Assembly: GCA_963210315.1 (NCBI GenBank) | Contig: OY723300.1 | Coordinates: forward strand, 1,488,001 to 1,552,000 | Length of the DNA stretch: 64,000 nt | Reading direction: 5' to 3' | DNA from: Rhynchopus euleeides | Taxonomy: Eukaryota; Euglenozoa; Diplonemea; Diplonemida; Diplonemidae | Part shown: positions 30,601 to 43,008 of the stretch, one piece after another | How the letters are laid out: each line of letters opens with the position of its first letter | How positions within the stretch are numbered: the stretch's first letter is position 1 | Position numbers and translations under genes: made by a program | Notes under the pieces: generated by a model | Database searches by the model: none | Told to the model about the DNA's origin: nothing | What the model saw: only the letters and a program-made list of their open reading frames with translations

Positions 30601-33600
30601 TGAGGGAGAGCGATCCCCCTGGGGCGCCCTACGTTTGCAAATCCGTCACCCTCACGCTGTATTATGGGACCCCGCAGGCGCTGCTGCACCTTCCGTTTGG
30701 GGTGCTGGCGCAGCAGGTCACCGCGGTTTCCCCGAAGAAAACTGTGGGCATCACGGTGGCGCAGTATTTTGTCCACGAGACGGGCGCTGTGCGGCACCAC
30801 CAGTCCCGGATATGCGACAGGGTGTTTCCTCTGTGCATCGAGAGTGTCGCGAACCCCCCGAGCGGTTTGATCTGCCTCAACGACGCCAAGGCGGGCGAGG
30901 CCTTGACAGGCGCACCCCGCACCGCGGATGGCGGATCCTCCCTCCGCAGGTTCAACCCCGCCAGGCCGAGGTGCATCGCAGACCTCAGCGTGCTCGACAT
31001 GGGTGTTGGCGGCCTCCGCCGATTCTGCTTCCAGCTCGAGCTCCGCCAGTTCGAAGTCCTCCTGCCTCGCGACACTCTCGGCACCGGCATGTCCCCCATC
31101 GCCGCAGCCGTCGCAACCCTCTGGGGGCTCGTGGACCCGCAGGGCCGCCCCTTCTCGGGGGTGACCGTCGACAACCCCAGGCTCCAGGTGTTTGCGCACA
31201 ACACGCTGAGACTCCTCTCCCCCGCAGTGGCGACCTTCGTCCTCCGCCCCTCCAGGGCTGGGGGCGGGGATGAGAAGATGGTGCGCTACACCGTGGCTCC
31301 GGATGCCTCCGCACAGCCGAGCTCCGCGGATGGGGCGATTCGGGCCTACCTCCCGGCGCACCACCACACAGGGGTTGTATACCAGCTGCTCGCCGACGCG
31401 TCTGTCAGCGGGGTGGCGGACAGCCCGAACGCGGGGAGGAGGCAGACGCTGATCCTGGGGTGGTATGTCTACCTCCCGATGCTCGATGGGATCCGGACTG
31501 CCGATTCGAAGAGCATTGTGTCGGCGAGCTTCTTCCGGGGGCCCTTCCCCAGCAGCAACGGGGAGGCTGTGTCGGACGCTGTCCCGGAGAGGAAGACGCA
31601 GGAGGTTAGGGGGTTTTCCCAGGGGACAATCCGGCTGGAGTTTGAGGCGGAGGTGTCGGATTCACCCGAGACCCGCCTCCTCGCGGAGCAGCGGCGGCGC
31701 GTGATACAGGAAAGGCGGAAAGAGGGGGCGAGGCTCCGGAGGGAAGCGGAGCTCGCAAAGAGGCGTGCTATCGACTCCGCATCCCGCAGGCAGTATGCGG
31801 CATCCTCCGGGTCAGCTGCGAGCCGGAGGAAGGCAGGCAAGTCGCGCAGCGGGAGCCAGAGGAGTGTGTCACCCCGTGTCAGCCGCCTCCACTCCCCGGG
31901 GCATCCCATTTCGAAAGATCCCTCGGGGGTGTCGCGGGTCGGAGGGGAGGGGCATGGAGGTCCGTCGGGTCCGGTGGCGCCCTCCGCACCTTTAACGGAG
32001 CTGAATGGCGGCAGGGTTGCGGATGATGGCTACGAGCATAAAGCGTATTGCAACGGGACATGCGGGAGGAAGTGTAATTTCGACATCCCGCGGAAGCTGG
32101 AGCCGGCGCATCCCTACCCTCCGCAGGACATCCGGGTTGTGACTGTGGAGCCTGATGCGCTGTTCCTCACGCCGCACCACTGCGTGCAGCCGTCGGATCA
32201 TAAGATGCTAGAGGCGTATCACTTCACCCGACCCCTGCAGAGCATCCCCCCTGCGGGGTATTCCGACGGGTGTGGCGACCTCCTCAGCTCGAAGATTATC
32301 CTGGAGTTCCGCGCGCTCCTCTCCCCAACGAAGGACAGCCCCGGGAAGATCTTCTTCCGCTACACCTTCAAGAGGGTCGGTCCCCTCCGCACCCCAACGG
32401 GTTTGGTCAACAGGGCGAAGGATGCGACGAGCGAGCTCGGGGGGAACATCCATCTCATCCACAGCATGGGCGCAGGGGGGCATGGCGTCCTCAACACCAT
32501 CAACTGGAGTGCTGCGGGAGGGGGCGGAGTGGATGGGAAGACCGATGACTCGCCCTCCGTCAGCTCGGGTCCCTCCGGGTGTGATCAGAGGATCCGACGA
32601 GAGATGGACCAACACCTGCTGAACGACGCTGTGTTTGTTGAGGTGGTGGACTCCGACACGCAGTTCGTCTGGGGAGTCTGCGAGATTGACCTCCACCCCC
32701 TCTACAGAAAACCGACAGAGTTCTCCAGAAACTTCTCCGGGGAGGCTGCGGTTATGGATGCCGTTCCCATCGACATCGAGAGGGCCTCGCCTGACACGGA
32801 GAAGCCTTACACCTCAAGAACCCCAGAGGTGAAGGCGGTGCTGATCTACCACATGCAGAACCAGGGAGTCCCGATTCCGGGTGGGGGGGCGGGTGGTGGG
32901 GGTGGTGTGCCCCCTCCTGTTGAATCCGCAACCGCCGCCGCGAAGAAGTCTCGCAGCCGCCACCGCGTCATCGCGAAGAAGCTTGTCGGAAAGGAGGAGA
33001 TGCGCGAGCTTCTCGAGGATATCGCGCCCCTCGCCTCCCCGCGCCGCGACAGATCCCCCTCCAGGCCCCACGCGCAGTTCCGGAGCTCTGTATCGGGGGC
33101 GGGCGCCTTATCCGCCCCACACCCTGCAGACGCAATCTCCGCAAGCCCAGGGCACCCCCAGCAGCACGCATCCGCATCTCTGCTCCAAGGTATCGTGGAG
33201 GAGACCCGCCCAGCCAAGGCAACCGCCCCGGCATGTGTCGGCGGGGAAGGCGGTGGCCCTCCCGACTCTGCGGCACCCCCGCAGATCTACTTCAAATGTG
33301 AGGAGGCGGATGTGCCGCTCCGGCCTGGGTGGAGGCTCGCAACCCCTGAGGAATGTAACACGCATCTCCAAGCTGCAGCGCGTGCCATGGAGCAGACCGC
33401 GGGGAGCTGGGTGATCTGCGAGATCGCAGGGGGTGAGATGAAGGGGCGGGGCTACGGCTGCCTCATAACACGCGGGGGGACCGGCGTGCGGCACGGCTAC
33501 AGGGTGGTGGTGCACATCGGGCCTCTGGATGAGGTCGACAGGAAGCTGGTGGGGGAGACGGAGCTGGCTGCCCTCCGGAGGGCCCGTGCTGACTATGTGA

Positions 33601-35479
33601 AGGACAAGCTCCTGAGGGACCACGCGAAACAGCCTGACCCCCCGGGGGGTGCGGCCCTCCAGGCGGATGGGAGCGGGTTCCGCAAGACGGCACAGGGTGT
33701 GGCAGACAGGCAGGGCGACGCACCACGGGATTACTTCGACCTGGAGGACCGGCTGGAGGCGATAAGTCGGATCCGGGTGAAGGGAAGGAGGAAGGACGCG
33801 ATGCTCCGAGCCCAGATCCAGGAGTCTCTAACACATGAGGTGACGGTGTACGTCTCGACAGGCTCTGCTGCCTTGGTGGAGCTGCGGGTTGCCAACCCCT
33901 TCGGGGTGGGGTACACCTTCACGTCGGACATCCGCGATGAGGAGTCCATGCCGGAGGAGCTGACGCTGATCCGCAACCCCATGACGTGGCGTGCGCTGTG
34001 CGCACACTATGGGACGCCCCCACCGACAAACTCCTCTGGGACCCGCCTCCTGACAGACCACGACGCAGCCATGTTCAACGGGAATGACATCCCCATCCCG
34101 GCCTCCACAGAGATCCGCCTGCCTTATCAGTTCTACTCCACCCAGGAGGTGATCCGGCAGAGAACGATCGTTGTGTACATCAGGGATGGCGACGGGACCC
34201 CGCGCAGCATCCACCAGGTGAAGGTTGTCATCTCGGAGGGCGGCGCAGGCCCCAATGCCGGGAGGCAGCACCCGGAGGGGGGGAGCGTGACCCCCTGCCT
34301 CCATGTGCATCGGGAGATATCCCTGTTTGGTGTTCCGAATGAGACGTTCTGCAGGTGGGTGCCTGTGGGTGTTGCGGATGACGCGGAGGATGCACCGCCG
34401 CTGCCTTTGGGGTGGCGGGCGAAGCGCAGGGTGCACGTGCAGAACACGCGGAAGCGGCTGAAGGAGGTGCGCATCACGAAGCCCGTCGGGGTGATGTCCT
34501 TCGTCGACTGGCAGACATCCGCGCAGGGGCACGTCATCCCAGTCGAGACCCTGCAGATCCAGGGTGCCTTCCCGGCGTACCGCCCTCTGGAGGAGGGGCT
34601 GAGCGCCACCAGCTTCTGCGTGTTCTTCTACACGCATGCGGCGTGCCTGATCCCCTGCCAGGTGTGGAGGGTTACTCTGCGGCCATGTACTGAAATCGCT
34701 GGCCTCCGAAGGAACATGGGAGAGTCGAGCACCATCTACCTCCCCCTCTCCGAAGGTTGTGACGAGTCCCTCAGGAAGCGGATGCGGGTGGGGATCGGGC
34801 ATGGGTGTCTCGCTAAGGCTGCAGGGGATGGGGATTGGAGCATCGCGGCGAAGACGCCGTTCTATACGACGCAGGGGTTTGCGGTGCGGGTCAGGCCTGT
34901 GGATGACAAGGTGCGGAGGCTGCGGCTCAACGCGGTGTGCGATGAAGGGAACGGCGTCACGTCGCTGCGTGAGGCGTATGTCGTGTTCTTCCAGGGTGTG
35001 GATGTGCGCGGGGCGAACCCGCAGGTGCCGCTGCCGGTGACGAAGCTGCCCTTCCGGGATTCGAAGGTGTTCCGGTGGAGCATCACGCACACCAACAGCA
35101 TGGAGGAGCGGCATTTGTTCCACGTCGTGTTCTCCCCGCACAGCAGCTTCACGGTGTCGCCGAGCAGTATCACCTTGGAGCCGCAGCAGCAGTGTACCCT
35201 GACGATCAGCTTCAAACCGAGCATGCCTCAGGTGTACGACTTCTCGCTGTGGATCAACAACGAGTCGGACACGACAGTTGCGTATGTTGTGTTGCTGCGT
35301 GTGGGCAATGCCTTGATTGTCATTATCGCCGTGAGTGTTGCTTGGTGTTGTGAGACAGATCCCCAACCCATGCCACTCCAGGCCCCATGCCACCCCACCC
35401 CCCCCCTCGCAACCATCACCCCTCATGCCTCCTTGCATTGCAGGATACACCGCCGCGTGTTCGATGTTGTGCCGCCTGA
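27678..35479 (+). CDS. NPHP4: Nephrocystin-4 (ciliary transition-zone protein) with giant Ser/Thr-rich N-terminus
   Basis: Join 27678..35330 and 35444..35479, about 2562 aa. NPHP4 belongs to the NPHP module of the ciliary transition zone with NPHP1 and RPGRIP1L-type partners. The last ~1850 residues follow NPHP4 order: an N-terminal segment with LTLYYGTPQALLHLPFG; a C2-like part (DAVFVEVVDSDTQFVWG); a basic linker; then MSP/ASH-type beta domains, including SLTHEVTVYVSTGSAALVEL and the C-terminal KVFRWSITHTNSMEERHLFH ... TLTISFKPSMPQVYDFSLWI. The first ~700 residues are unusual: Ser/Thr/Gly low complexity, then poly-Ser, a Lys/Glu charged block (about 28996-29100) and Pro-rich sequence. The ATG at 27678 was chosen because upstream in-frame sequence looks non-coding. 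The final intron (donor gtgagt) gives a short tail ending RCCAA; without splicing the frame ends at 35519. Confidence 0.5.
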
Positions 35480-36935
35480 CACCGGACGTCTGCAGTCAGT
35501 CCCGCCTGGGTCGTACTGAGAGAGCTGGTGATACCGCCGGCGGTGATGCGTGATGCAGAGGAAATTTCAGCCCTGTGCAATTTGCGAGCGTGTTTCACCC
35601 GCAAACCCGGTTTTGCGGGTTTTGCTGTTTCTGTTCTTCCATCAGTGAGGAGGATGAGGGGAAGGAGAGAGAACGAAAGAGACGAACTAACACCCTTGGG
35701 GCTGGCATCGGTGGGTGAGCCCCCCCAGACGGTTTCTTCTTCAGATATTCATTGTGTCATAGAGATCGCTAGACAGATCCCCCCCCCCGCCCCCTGGCCC
35801 CCCTGCCTCACACAAAAGGACCAACATTGCGAGGTGTTGGGATCATCGCTTTTACCTTCACTCTCGACAAACCCAGCACGGCACACATAGAGCACAAGAT
35901 CTCAGGCTCTACCTTGCATAGAAGGTGGTGAAGGGTACACCCACCATACCCTTCTTTTCCACTTTGCTGCGGTCTGCCCCGTCTCTGCCTCTGTTTCCTC
36001 TCCGGCACGGTTGTTGTGCCATGCTCGTGCTTCGCGAAACAGGGCTGCCCGCTTGGTCTGAGTCAAAATTAAGTGGAGTGTCAAAAAGAGGGTTCTTCTC
36101 GTGAGAAGAACTCAGAAGTCCCCCTTGCAAAAGAAACACCCTGTCGAGGGCCACGAAGCATTCATTCACAGCATTATTTTTGCAACATATCTAGAAGTGC
36201 CCCCCCCCCCTCTCGCACCCCACAGTGCCTGGCAGTTCTTTTCTGTTGGGGTTCAGCGTGCCAGTCTAGGTTCCACACGCAGGCATTGTTTAGCCACGCA
36301 CCCTCCCCCCCGCGCGCATCATTTCAGACGCAATGCAGAATCTGAGAGAAAGTGTTGTTGAAATGATTTGATGGGATGTGCAAATGCCACTGCCCCGCCT
36401 GCCGAGCTGATTAGAGTTACCCCCACACACACACACACCGCACCAGTGTGCCGCAGGCACCAATAGAAGCAGCGTCCGCCGTTGAGCTCGACTCTCTCCC
36501 CATCCCCTTCACCTTTTACCTCGTCCTGTTTCTTCAGTCAATGCCGTTCTGCATAATCAGGGGCACTGTGTGCCCCTCCTGTAGCTGGCAGGAAGGCGGG
36601 GGGTGTTGTCAATGCGACACGCTTTATATCTCAATGTGCGTGCCGCGCTGCGACGTGACACGGGCAAGGGGGGATCCTGGCTGCCCCCACCAAAGGGGGG
36701 CAGATCGCCCTGCCATGTCTGGTTTTGCGATCAGCCAAAAAGTTCCCTCCCTCCCCCCCTGCCGCCCAGTTTCAGTTGGGATTTCGGGAAAATCATCCAA
36801 AAAAAAGCACCTCTCCTCTGAGAGAAACAGAGGGCTGAGAAGAAACAATAGGAATAGATCTCTCAGAGAGGAAGTCCCCCCCCACCCCCCCCCCTCCCTC
36901 CCTAGCTTCCCACCCAAGCATCATCTGGATTGACC
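35480..36935. other. Intergenic, no gene seen
   Basis: Contains one copy of the dispersed 60-nt repeat (35818-35875), C-runs at 35780 and 36201, a (CA)n stretch near 36425, and C-rich sequence at 36871-36900. No gene recognised. Confidence 0.5.
35818..35875 (+). repeat. Dispersed 60-nt repeat, copy 2
   Basis: Diverged copy (ggaccaacattgcgaggtgt ... ttcactctcgacaaaccc) of the repeat at 11681-11740. Confidence 0.5.
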
Positions 36936-37296
36936 TCACGCAACAAACACGGGAACACCCATCTCGGTGGTACGCTCCAGACGGGAGTTTGCATCGAGCG
37001 CGTACGTGATCTTCAGTCTCTGGTTTTCCAGATATTCAGCAACACATTGTTTGGCGAACCCGTAGTGATGCGGTAGATCTGGGTGTGTACAGTCTTCAGC
37101 TCCTCCTCCTTAAGAAAGAGCACGCGAGACAGCGCCTTCGATTGTTCTTCCACTTGGACCTTGCTAATTGGTACCGGTCCACTCCTCCGCAATCTTGATG
37201 GTGAGGGCCTCGATGCCTGCGGTGTCTTTGTTGACTCTCTGCTTTTGCAGCGTCTTTAGGTCCTTGTTGTTATACAGTCCGGAAACTAATGATTGT
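36936..37296 (-). pseudogene. Frameshifted minus-strand coding relic, unknown family
   Basis: The minus strand reads as protein in short consecutive stretches that change frame. Upstream: LYNNKDLKTLQKQRVNKD and IEALTIKIAEEWTGTN followed by a stop; then KVQVEEQSKALSRVLFLK and EEELKTVHTQIYR; then, in another frame, HYGFAKQCVAEYLENQRLK and ITYALDANSRLERTTEMG to a stop at 36936. Codon composition is AT-richer than the neighbouring genes. A MITE begins 12 bp upstream (37308). Probably the end of a transposon-borne or lost gene; family not recognised. Confidence 0.5.
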
Positions 37297-37307
37297 TACA
37301 AGGCAAA

Positions 37308-37416
37308 GGGGGTCTTCGCTGGCCGTTATCCTTCGTCAATCTCCGTCAGTTTTCAGCTAATTCAACAGGGAATTCACCAAAAACGCACTGACGGTCACCC
37401 CGTAGCGAAGACCCCC
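37308..37416. mobile_element. TCTTCGCTAC-type MITE, copy B
   Basis: Begins gggggtcttcgctggccgtt and ends ccccgtagcgaagaccccc. Relative to copies A and C the interior is reversed (ttcagctaattcaacaggga), so it lies in the opposite orientation. It ends about 135 bp before the ELMO-domain gene. Confidence 0.5.
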
Positions 37417-37549
37417 AAAATATATAAAGATATCTCTCTCTCTCTGTCCCTACAAACAAGGGGGGAAAAGACAGGCCCGAGGGTTCCCCTCCAGCGCCCC
37501 CCCCCACCCCCTCTCCCCAACCCCGGGGCCAGCCCTCGCCTCCTCCACT

Positions 37550-38753
37550 ATGAGCCAAGTCAAGAACCGCTTTGCGAAGGCCAGCCCTGCCAGCTCGCGC
37601 GTGGCGGGGTCGGGGTATTTAGATGACGAGCCTGAGGAGAATGCCGCAGCAAGGCCGCTCCTGTCTGACCCGGCTGCTGACCCGAGCACTGCGGCTGCGG
37701 CACCCTCGCCGTCGTCCTCCGCACCGGGTGGGCGCGGCTCCCCCACGCAGTCGGAGGGGTACTACTCGGGGATTGCCACGAAGGCATCTCGTTTCTTCGC
37801 CGACCTGCTGGTTGCCATCACTGGGGTGCTCCCCTTCCTCGACTATCGTGACGTGACTCCGGAGCAGCTCTCGCGGCTGACACCTTTCCGCGATCACGTG
37901 CAGGAGAAGTTCGACCCGGAGAAACCCGAGCATTTGAAGAGGCTCCTCCACCTCTGGTCGCAGTATAACGATTCGCTTTCAACAAACGAGGCTTTGGTGG
38001 ATGCATCCAGCTCCGAGGGTGGGGACCCCGAGAAGTCGGCCAAGACGGAGGCGGAGGCAAAGTACGTCTCGAAGAAGTGGGGCAAGGTGGGGTTCCAGGG
38101 GTCCGACCCTGCGACAGACTTCCGTGGGGGCGGTGTCTTCTCCCTCAGCAACCTGATCTACTTCTCGGATGCGGAGCCGGAGGTGTTCGAGAGGCTGCTG
38201 CGGGAGGCGGCGGCGTCGGAGGGGCTGGCGCTGGGGAGCGGGCGGTACGCCCTCCCCGTGGCGATCGCTGGGATCAACGTGACGATGATGCTGCTCCACA
38301 TGCTGCAGCTGACGGCGGCACGGACCTGCTTCTCGACGACGCAGCAGAAGACAGCTGCGACCAGGGCTGCACGGCGCAACCTGACGTCCTTCCTCCTCGA
38401 TGCGGCGGCGGCGTCCGAGAATGAGCAGCAGCTGGTGCACTCCCTCGAGGCTGCGTTCGGGCGGATCTACTGCTACACCTTCAAGCTGTTGGACCGCCTC
38501 TGGCAGGAGTCTTCGGGGAACATCATGGAGTTCAACAGCATCTTGCTTAAGGTATGCCGCTGGTGTTGCTGTCTACGGACTGTGATTGTGTTGTGTGCGA
38601 AAGATCTACCATTCTCCTAGATTTTCGAACCCGGCCCATTTTTTTACGACGCCCAATTGGGGCAAAATACACCCACCACACACCACACAGTGCAAGACGG
38701 TGCTCGAGGACAAGCTGCGGGTCGCCCAGTCGCTGGATGACCTCTGTGACTAG
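37550..38753 (+). CDS. ELMOD: ELMO-domain protein
   Basis: Join 37550..38551 and 38691..38753, 354 aa; phase-0 intron with donor gtatgc and acceptor ccacacag. ELMO/CED-12 domain proteins regulate small GTPases: ELMOD proteins are GAPs for Arl2/Arf, ELMO1-3 act with DOCK exchange factors. The domain spans about residues 120-330 and shows the core WGKVGFQGSDPATDFRGGG followed by FSLSNLIYF. In ELMODs the GAP arginine lies in that core (the Arg of TDFRG), and it is present here. The first ~80 residues are disordered and Ser/Pro-rich. The C-terminal exon CKTVLEDKLRVAQSLDDLCD completes the last helix. The protein is ELMOD-sized with no other domain, so an ELMOD-type GAP is more likely than a DOCK partner. 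Domain assignment is strong. Confidence 0.5.
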
Positions 38754-41315
38754 ACACAGAGAAGTTTTACCCCCCCGCCCCCCCAAGGTGCATCACACAC
38801 CACCCCGCCACCACCACCACACCTTCCCCCCTCCGCCCCTGCAAGCGCCCTCTCATGTGAATATTACAGGTTGTTGTTTGCTAGCCTCAGAGAGTGCGCG
38901 TGTGCCTGTGGGTGGGTTGCTGAGGGAAGGGCAGACGTGAGTGGGAGCTGGCTGGGCTATGAAAAGCTATTGGGATGTGTGTGCCAAACAAAAAAATGTG
39001 CAAACGAATGCCTGAGGGGGATGGGGGCGGGTTTCTTGTCTTGGGGAGGGGAGGGGATGTGTGGGAAGAAGTTGTGGGTCAGTTTGACAAACCCCTCCCC
39101 TCCCCTCCCCCTCCCCTGATAACTGGCTGCCCGGTATTCGGAAGCCGTTCCCCTCAAAAACACCACCTTCCCCCCTTCCCCCCCGGCATCTCTCTCACCA
39201 TTTCGCTTTTCTTGTTGAGTTGTTTTGGTTTTCCAGGGCCGAGCCTGAGGGAACCCCTTATCGCAACCATCGCAAAAGCTAGTGGGGAACATCGGGTAGC
39301 AGTGGTTTCTGCTCCGTCAGGGCACCTTTCCCGGAGAGGTTGTCAAGACACACTCGTGTAAGTGCAAGAGATGCTGGCACTGAAAAAAATTTGCCTCACC
39401 CCAAGCAAGAAGCCCCAACTGTGTGAATAACTCCTTTCTCCCACAGGATGTCACCCGAGAGGAAGCAAGACGGGGTGTGTGCGCGTGTTGGGGTGTCGCA
39501 ACCCCACCCCACCCCACCCCCCCACCCCCCCTCAACAACTGCGAGAGAGTGAAGGGATGCGGTGTCGCCTCTCCGTCTTTACTTCTCTTCTCGGCTTTAT
39601 TACGTATACACCCCTCCCCTCCTCACCCAGTCTCTGCTTCCTGGCCTTCGAGACAACGAAAGCAAAAAAAAATGGAGGGGGGGAGGGAGGGGGCTGATCC
39701 CTCCTCTCCTCAGGAAAAAATATCTACCCAAATCTCCCGCGTGGGGTGATTTGCGCGGTGCCCTTAGAAACTTTTCTGCGATACTGTGTGCAACAAGGCA
39801 TGCCGTCTCCCTGCATGCTGAGAGGAGGATGGTGTGAGGAGGAGGAGGAGGTGGCAGTGTTCCACCCCCCCCTCCTATTTTTTCAGGGTTTTGGCGCACA
39901 AACAACGCCTTATCTTTTTTTACGATACTGGCCGTGCATTCGGTGCCACCGGTTGTGCACCCCCTACCCTTCATATTATACTGAGTTACCCCACCACCAC
40001 CACCACCACCCCACCCACCCTCCACCCGAGACGAGACAAGAGGAGGATGGGTGACAGGGTGCCTAAATCGACCATTCCCCGAACACTGTATAGCCCACAC
40101 AACTCTAGCTTCTGGGCGTACACACAACGGGGATTGTGTGTGGGGGTGGGTGGGAGGTGGTGTAGGAAGGGGCATGAAGGGTCCTGCATGACGCCACTCT
40201 ACACGCCCCGTCCTTCGGAAAGGCCTTTTTCTTTGGGTGTCGCGGGGGGGGGGGGGAGGAGGGAATGCAAAGGGTCCAGGGGGGGGGGGGCGCGGGGGTG
40301 GGTGAGTCCGGCACAAACAGAGTCATGTGACTGCCGTCGGCTGTCTGTCCCTTCTCCTGCCTCTCTCTGCAGGCTGGCCCAAAAGTTGCGGTGGTTGTAA
40401 TGGAGGGGGGGGGGGGGGTGGGGTGGGAGGTGGCTGGGGATGGGGTTTGTCCGGCGTGCTGCACAGTGCGGTGGTGTCACCCCGCTGCCTGCATACGCGC
40501 TGCCCCCTGTTCAACCCCCGCCAAACTACCACCCCCCGCCCCCCCCCCCCCCCTCTCCCAGAGAAGGTGCTGGGAGACTTACTTTTCCAGTCACTCTCGA
40601 CGATCAAACCCCCTCTCCCAGAGAGGAAGGCTCGGATTGAGGATGGCCGCACCCGACCCGACACAGCACCCCCTACCCCCCTACCCCCCCACCCACCCCT
40701 TTGGCCCTTGGCACTGTCTCAGAAGCTGTAACGACGGGGGATGTCACTGATAGCCCTCTCTTCAACAACCCTTTTCAGCACTCCTGCCGCCAGAGAGAGT
40801 AGCGTTGTGGGTGTGCCCTGAATGACACGGGGACGTGATTTACTGTTTTCCCTGAAGGATTCTCTCCGGTTGCACAGACAAAACAAAAGAAACCCGGCAA
40901 TCCTTTTTCAAAGTGCATGAGGTGGAGCCCGTTCAACAGGTGGAAGCGTCCAATGCAACTCTCACAGTACAGAGGCCAGAAGGATCCCGTAGTATTTCCT
41001 GAGTTGGGCTACGCCCGAACTTATAAAACAGAATGCCACGACACTACAGCCCGCCCCACCCACCAAAGGTATCTTTACACAGCGCGCCACACGCGCTACG
41101 CAGGAGGAGGGGGGGGGGGTGGAGGTTCCATATATCGCATCACGGGAGTACCCATACCCCCTTCCCCCCCCTCCCCCCCTTTAACCCTTTGAACCCTTTA
41201 GAGACCGGCGGGTCCGGCACAACCCCTTCCCCCCTGAGGTGGACCCCCTCCCCCTCCCCCTCCCCCCCCCCTCCCCAACCACACCTCTCTGCTCCCATCC
41301 CGCCCCACCTTAACC
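38754..41315. other. Intergenic, low-complexity
   Basis: About 2.5 kb rich in C/G homopolymers (39510-39530, 40241-40290, 40405-40420, 40535-40556, 41107-41120, 41161-41275). Holds one dispersed 60-nt repeat (40561-40610). No gene recognised. Confidence 0.5.
40561..40610 (+). repeat. Dispersed 60-nt repeat, copy 3
   Basis: gagaaggtgctgggagactt followed by acttttccagtcactctcga and cgatcaaacc; compare 48640-48702. The start of the unit is missing here and replaced by C-rich sequence. Confidence 0.5.
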
Positions 41316-42245
41316 ATGGAGGTTTTCATCGATTTATACGGCGAGACGGCATGCGTGTGTGTCAACCCAGATGACACTTTAGGGGATTTAGAACACTTGG
41401 CCGCCGACGCCTTCAGCATCGGCGAGGAGGCAATCGCCAGGGTCTCTCTTGTCCGGGGAGGCGTGCCTCTGGCGGACACCGCTGCCGATGCCGCCACCAC
41501 CACCTCCTCCTCCCCAACCCCCACCGCAGGCGGGGCGCGTGCGCACACCGCCTCCCGGGCTATCCCAGTGACGCTCCTCAAGGTGTGCGACGGCGACACG
41601 CTCTCCCTGGTGCGGAAGCCGTTCCCCTCACGCCCACTCCGTGACATGTGCTGCGACCCGGACCCGCCACCGCAACACCCACACCAACAGCACCCCCCCT
41701 CCGACGCACCCGACCTCCCTGTCCTGTCAGCCTGCTTTGCAGCACAGCCGCGGTCGCCACACGCCCTGCTCGCCGCCGGTCTCAAGTCGGGCTGCGTGGC
41801 GCTCCTCCCCATGCCCCACGACGAAGAGCCCCACACCCCGTCGGAGGCAGGCGACGCACCGCCTCCCCACAGCCGACCCCACAGCCAGGACACACCCCCG
41901 GCTGTGGTTGGGAACCTGTCGGGGTGGGTGCGCCACGTCTCGGTGACGCCCTGCGGGCGGTACCTCGTCACCGCGGCGTCGGGGGACCAGGGGGTTGCAC
42001 GGGTGTGGCGCGCGGGGGGTTCCCCCACGCGCGAGGTTGCGGCGTTCGCCGCACACCCCAACGAGGTGGACAGCATCGCCGTGTCGGAGGTGCAGCAACA
42101 GCAGGATCGGCAACAGGGGGGAGGGGCGACAACCCTTGGACACAGCACCTTCTGCATCATCACCGCGTCTGCCGAGAGGTGCTGCCTTAAAATAGCACAC
42201 CCCCGGATATATCACTGGATCAGACACAACCTGCATAACGAGTGA
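41316..42245 (+). CDS. WD40-repeat protein, 3' end apparently truncated by a repeat
   Basis: 309 aa in one frame. Residues 1-60 (MEVFIDLYGETACVCVNPDD ... VSLVRGGVPL) look like a beta-grasp/ubiquitin-like start. Residues 60-205 are Pro/His-rich linker. One clear WD40-type blade follows (GWVRHVSVTPCGRYLVTAAS then GVARVWRAG), with the beginning of a second (AFAAHPNEVDSIAVSEV and CIITASAERCCLKI). A propeller needs about seven blades, so most of the protein is missing. The final 15-18 residues (HWIRHNLHNE) are encoded by a sequence also found after the cyclase gene at about 50985, so the normal continuation has been replaced or an intron begins earlier. Treat as partial or broken; specific function unknown. 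Confidence 0.5.
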   Translation: MEVFIDLYGETACVCVNPDDTLGDLEHLAADAFSIGEEAIARVSLVRGGVPLADTAADAATTTSSSPTPTAGGARAHTASRAIPVTLLKVCDGDTLSLVRKPFPSRPLRDMCCDPDPPPQHPHQQHPPSDAPDLPVLSACFAAQPRSPHALLAAGLKSGCVALLPMPHDEEPHTPSEAGDAPPPHSRPHSQDTPPAVVGNLSGWVRHVSVTPCGRYLVTAASGDQGVARVWRAGGSPTREVAAFAAHPNEVDSIAVSEVQQQQDRQQGGGATTLGHSTFCIITASAERCCLKIAHPRIYHWIRHNLHNE

Positions 42246-42290
42246 ATGGAGATCACCCTTGTGCTCCCTTCTACTTCTATTTCAATACCC
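42205..42290 (+). repeat. Shared 3'-end repeat, copy 1
   Basis: cactggatcagacacaacct then gcataacgagtga and ttctatttcaatacccccc recur at 50985-51075. It supplies the last codons and the stop of the WD40 frame. Confidence 0.5.
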
Positions 42291-43006
42291 CCCCCCCCTT
42301 CTTGAACACAGGCCCAAGACACAACACAGGCTGATCCAACAGCACTAGATCTCTGGGCGCTGCCCTGCATAAAGAGCGAAGGGGAGAGAAGGTGGGAGGA
42401 GAGGGTGGTCGATTCCTCCACTCTCTCTCCCGCCCCCCCTCTCTCTCTCTGTCGCTCTGTGCCGTACCTTCATTCTGATTTGATGCGTCCGACCCCCCCC
42501 CCCCCCCCCATCTCCCCCCCCCCCATTCCCCTTATTGAAGGGAAAGGCTCACCCGTCCTTCCCCACACACCCCACCCCACCCCTCCGACAATCATATTCA
42601 ATCATCGTTCACTCTTCCACACCTTCTACACACAGGCCCTGCTGCGGCGTGCCGCACGCAGGCGTAAGTCTTTGCCCTTTTTTTGCCGTCTTTCAGAAGA
42701 AAGTGTCTGCAACAAAGTTTCTGGGGTTGGGGCACCGCTTACGCAGCCCGGGTGCGCCTGAATTAATTACCTGTGGGAAATCCATACGTACGTTTCTTAC
42801 AAAAAAAATAAATGGGGGGGCCGGAAGCATCCGTCGCCCTCGTCCGGCCAACTCGACGTCGTGCGTACTGAAACACTCCCGATACACATCATGATCTGTC
42901 ACTTGCTTGCATTGCGCGCATCCCCTGTTTCTATCCCCCCCCCCCCCCCGCCCCCAGATGACCTGCCTGAAGTTCTGTGCAAGAATCGCTGCCACCCCCC
43001 CCCCCC
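42291..43006. other. Intergenic, no gene seen
   Basis: CT-rich and C-run sequence (42430-42450, 42495-42525, 42935-42955). Nothing recognised. Confidence 0.5.
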
Positions 43007-43008
43007 TA

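Noticed and set aside
33828-35450. 540-codon minus-strand frame
   Set aside because: Antisense of the well-supported NPHP4 core; composition effect of GC-rich codons.
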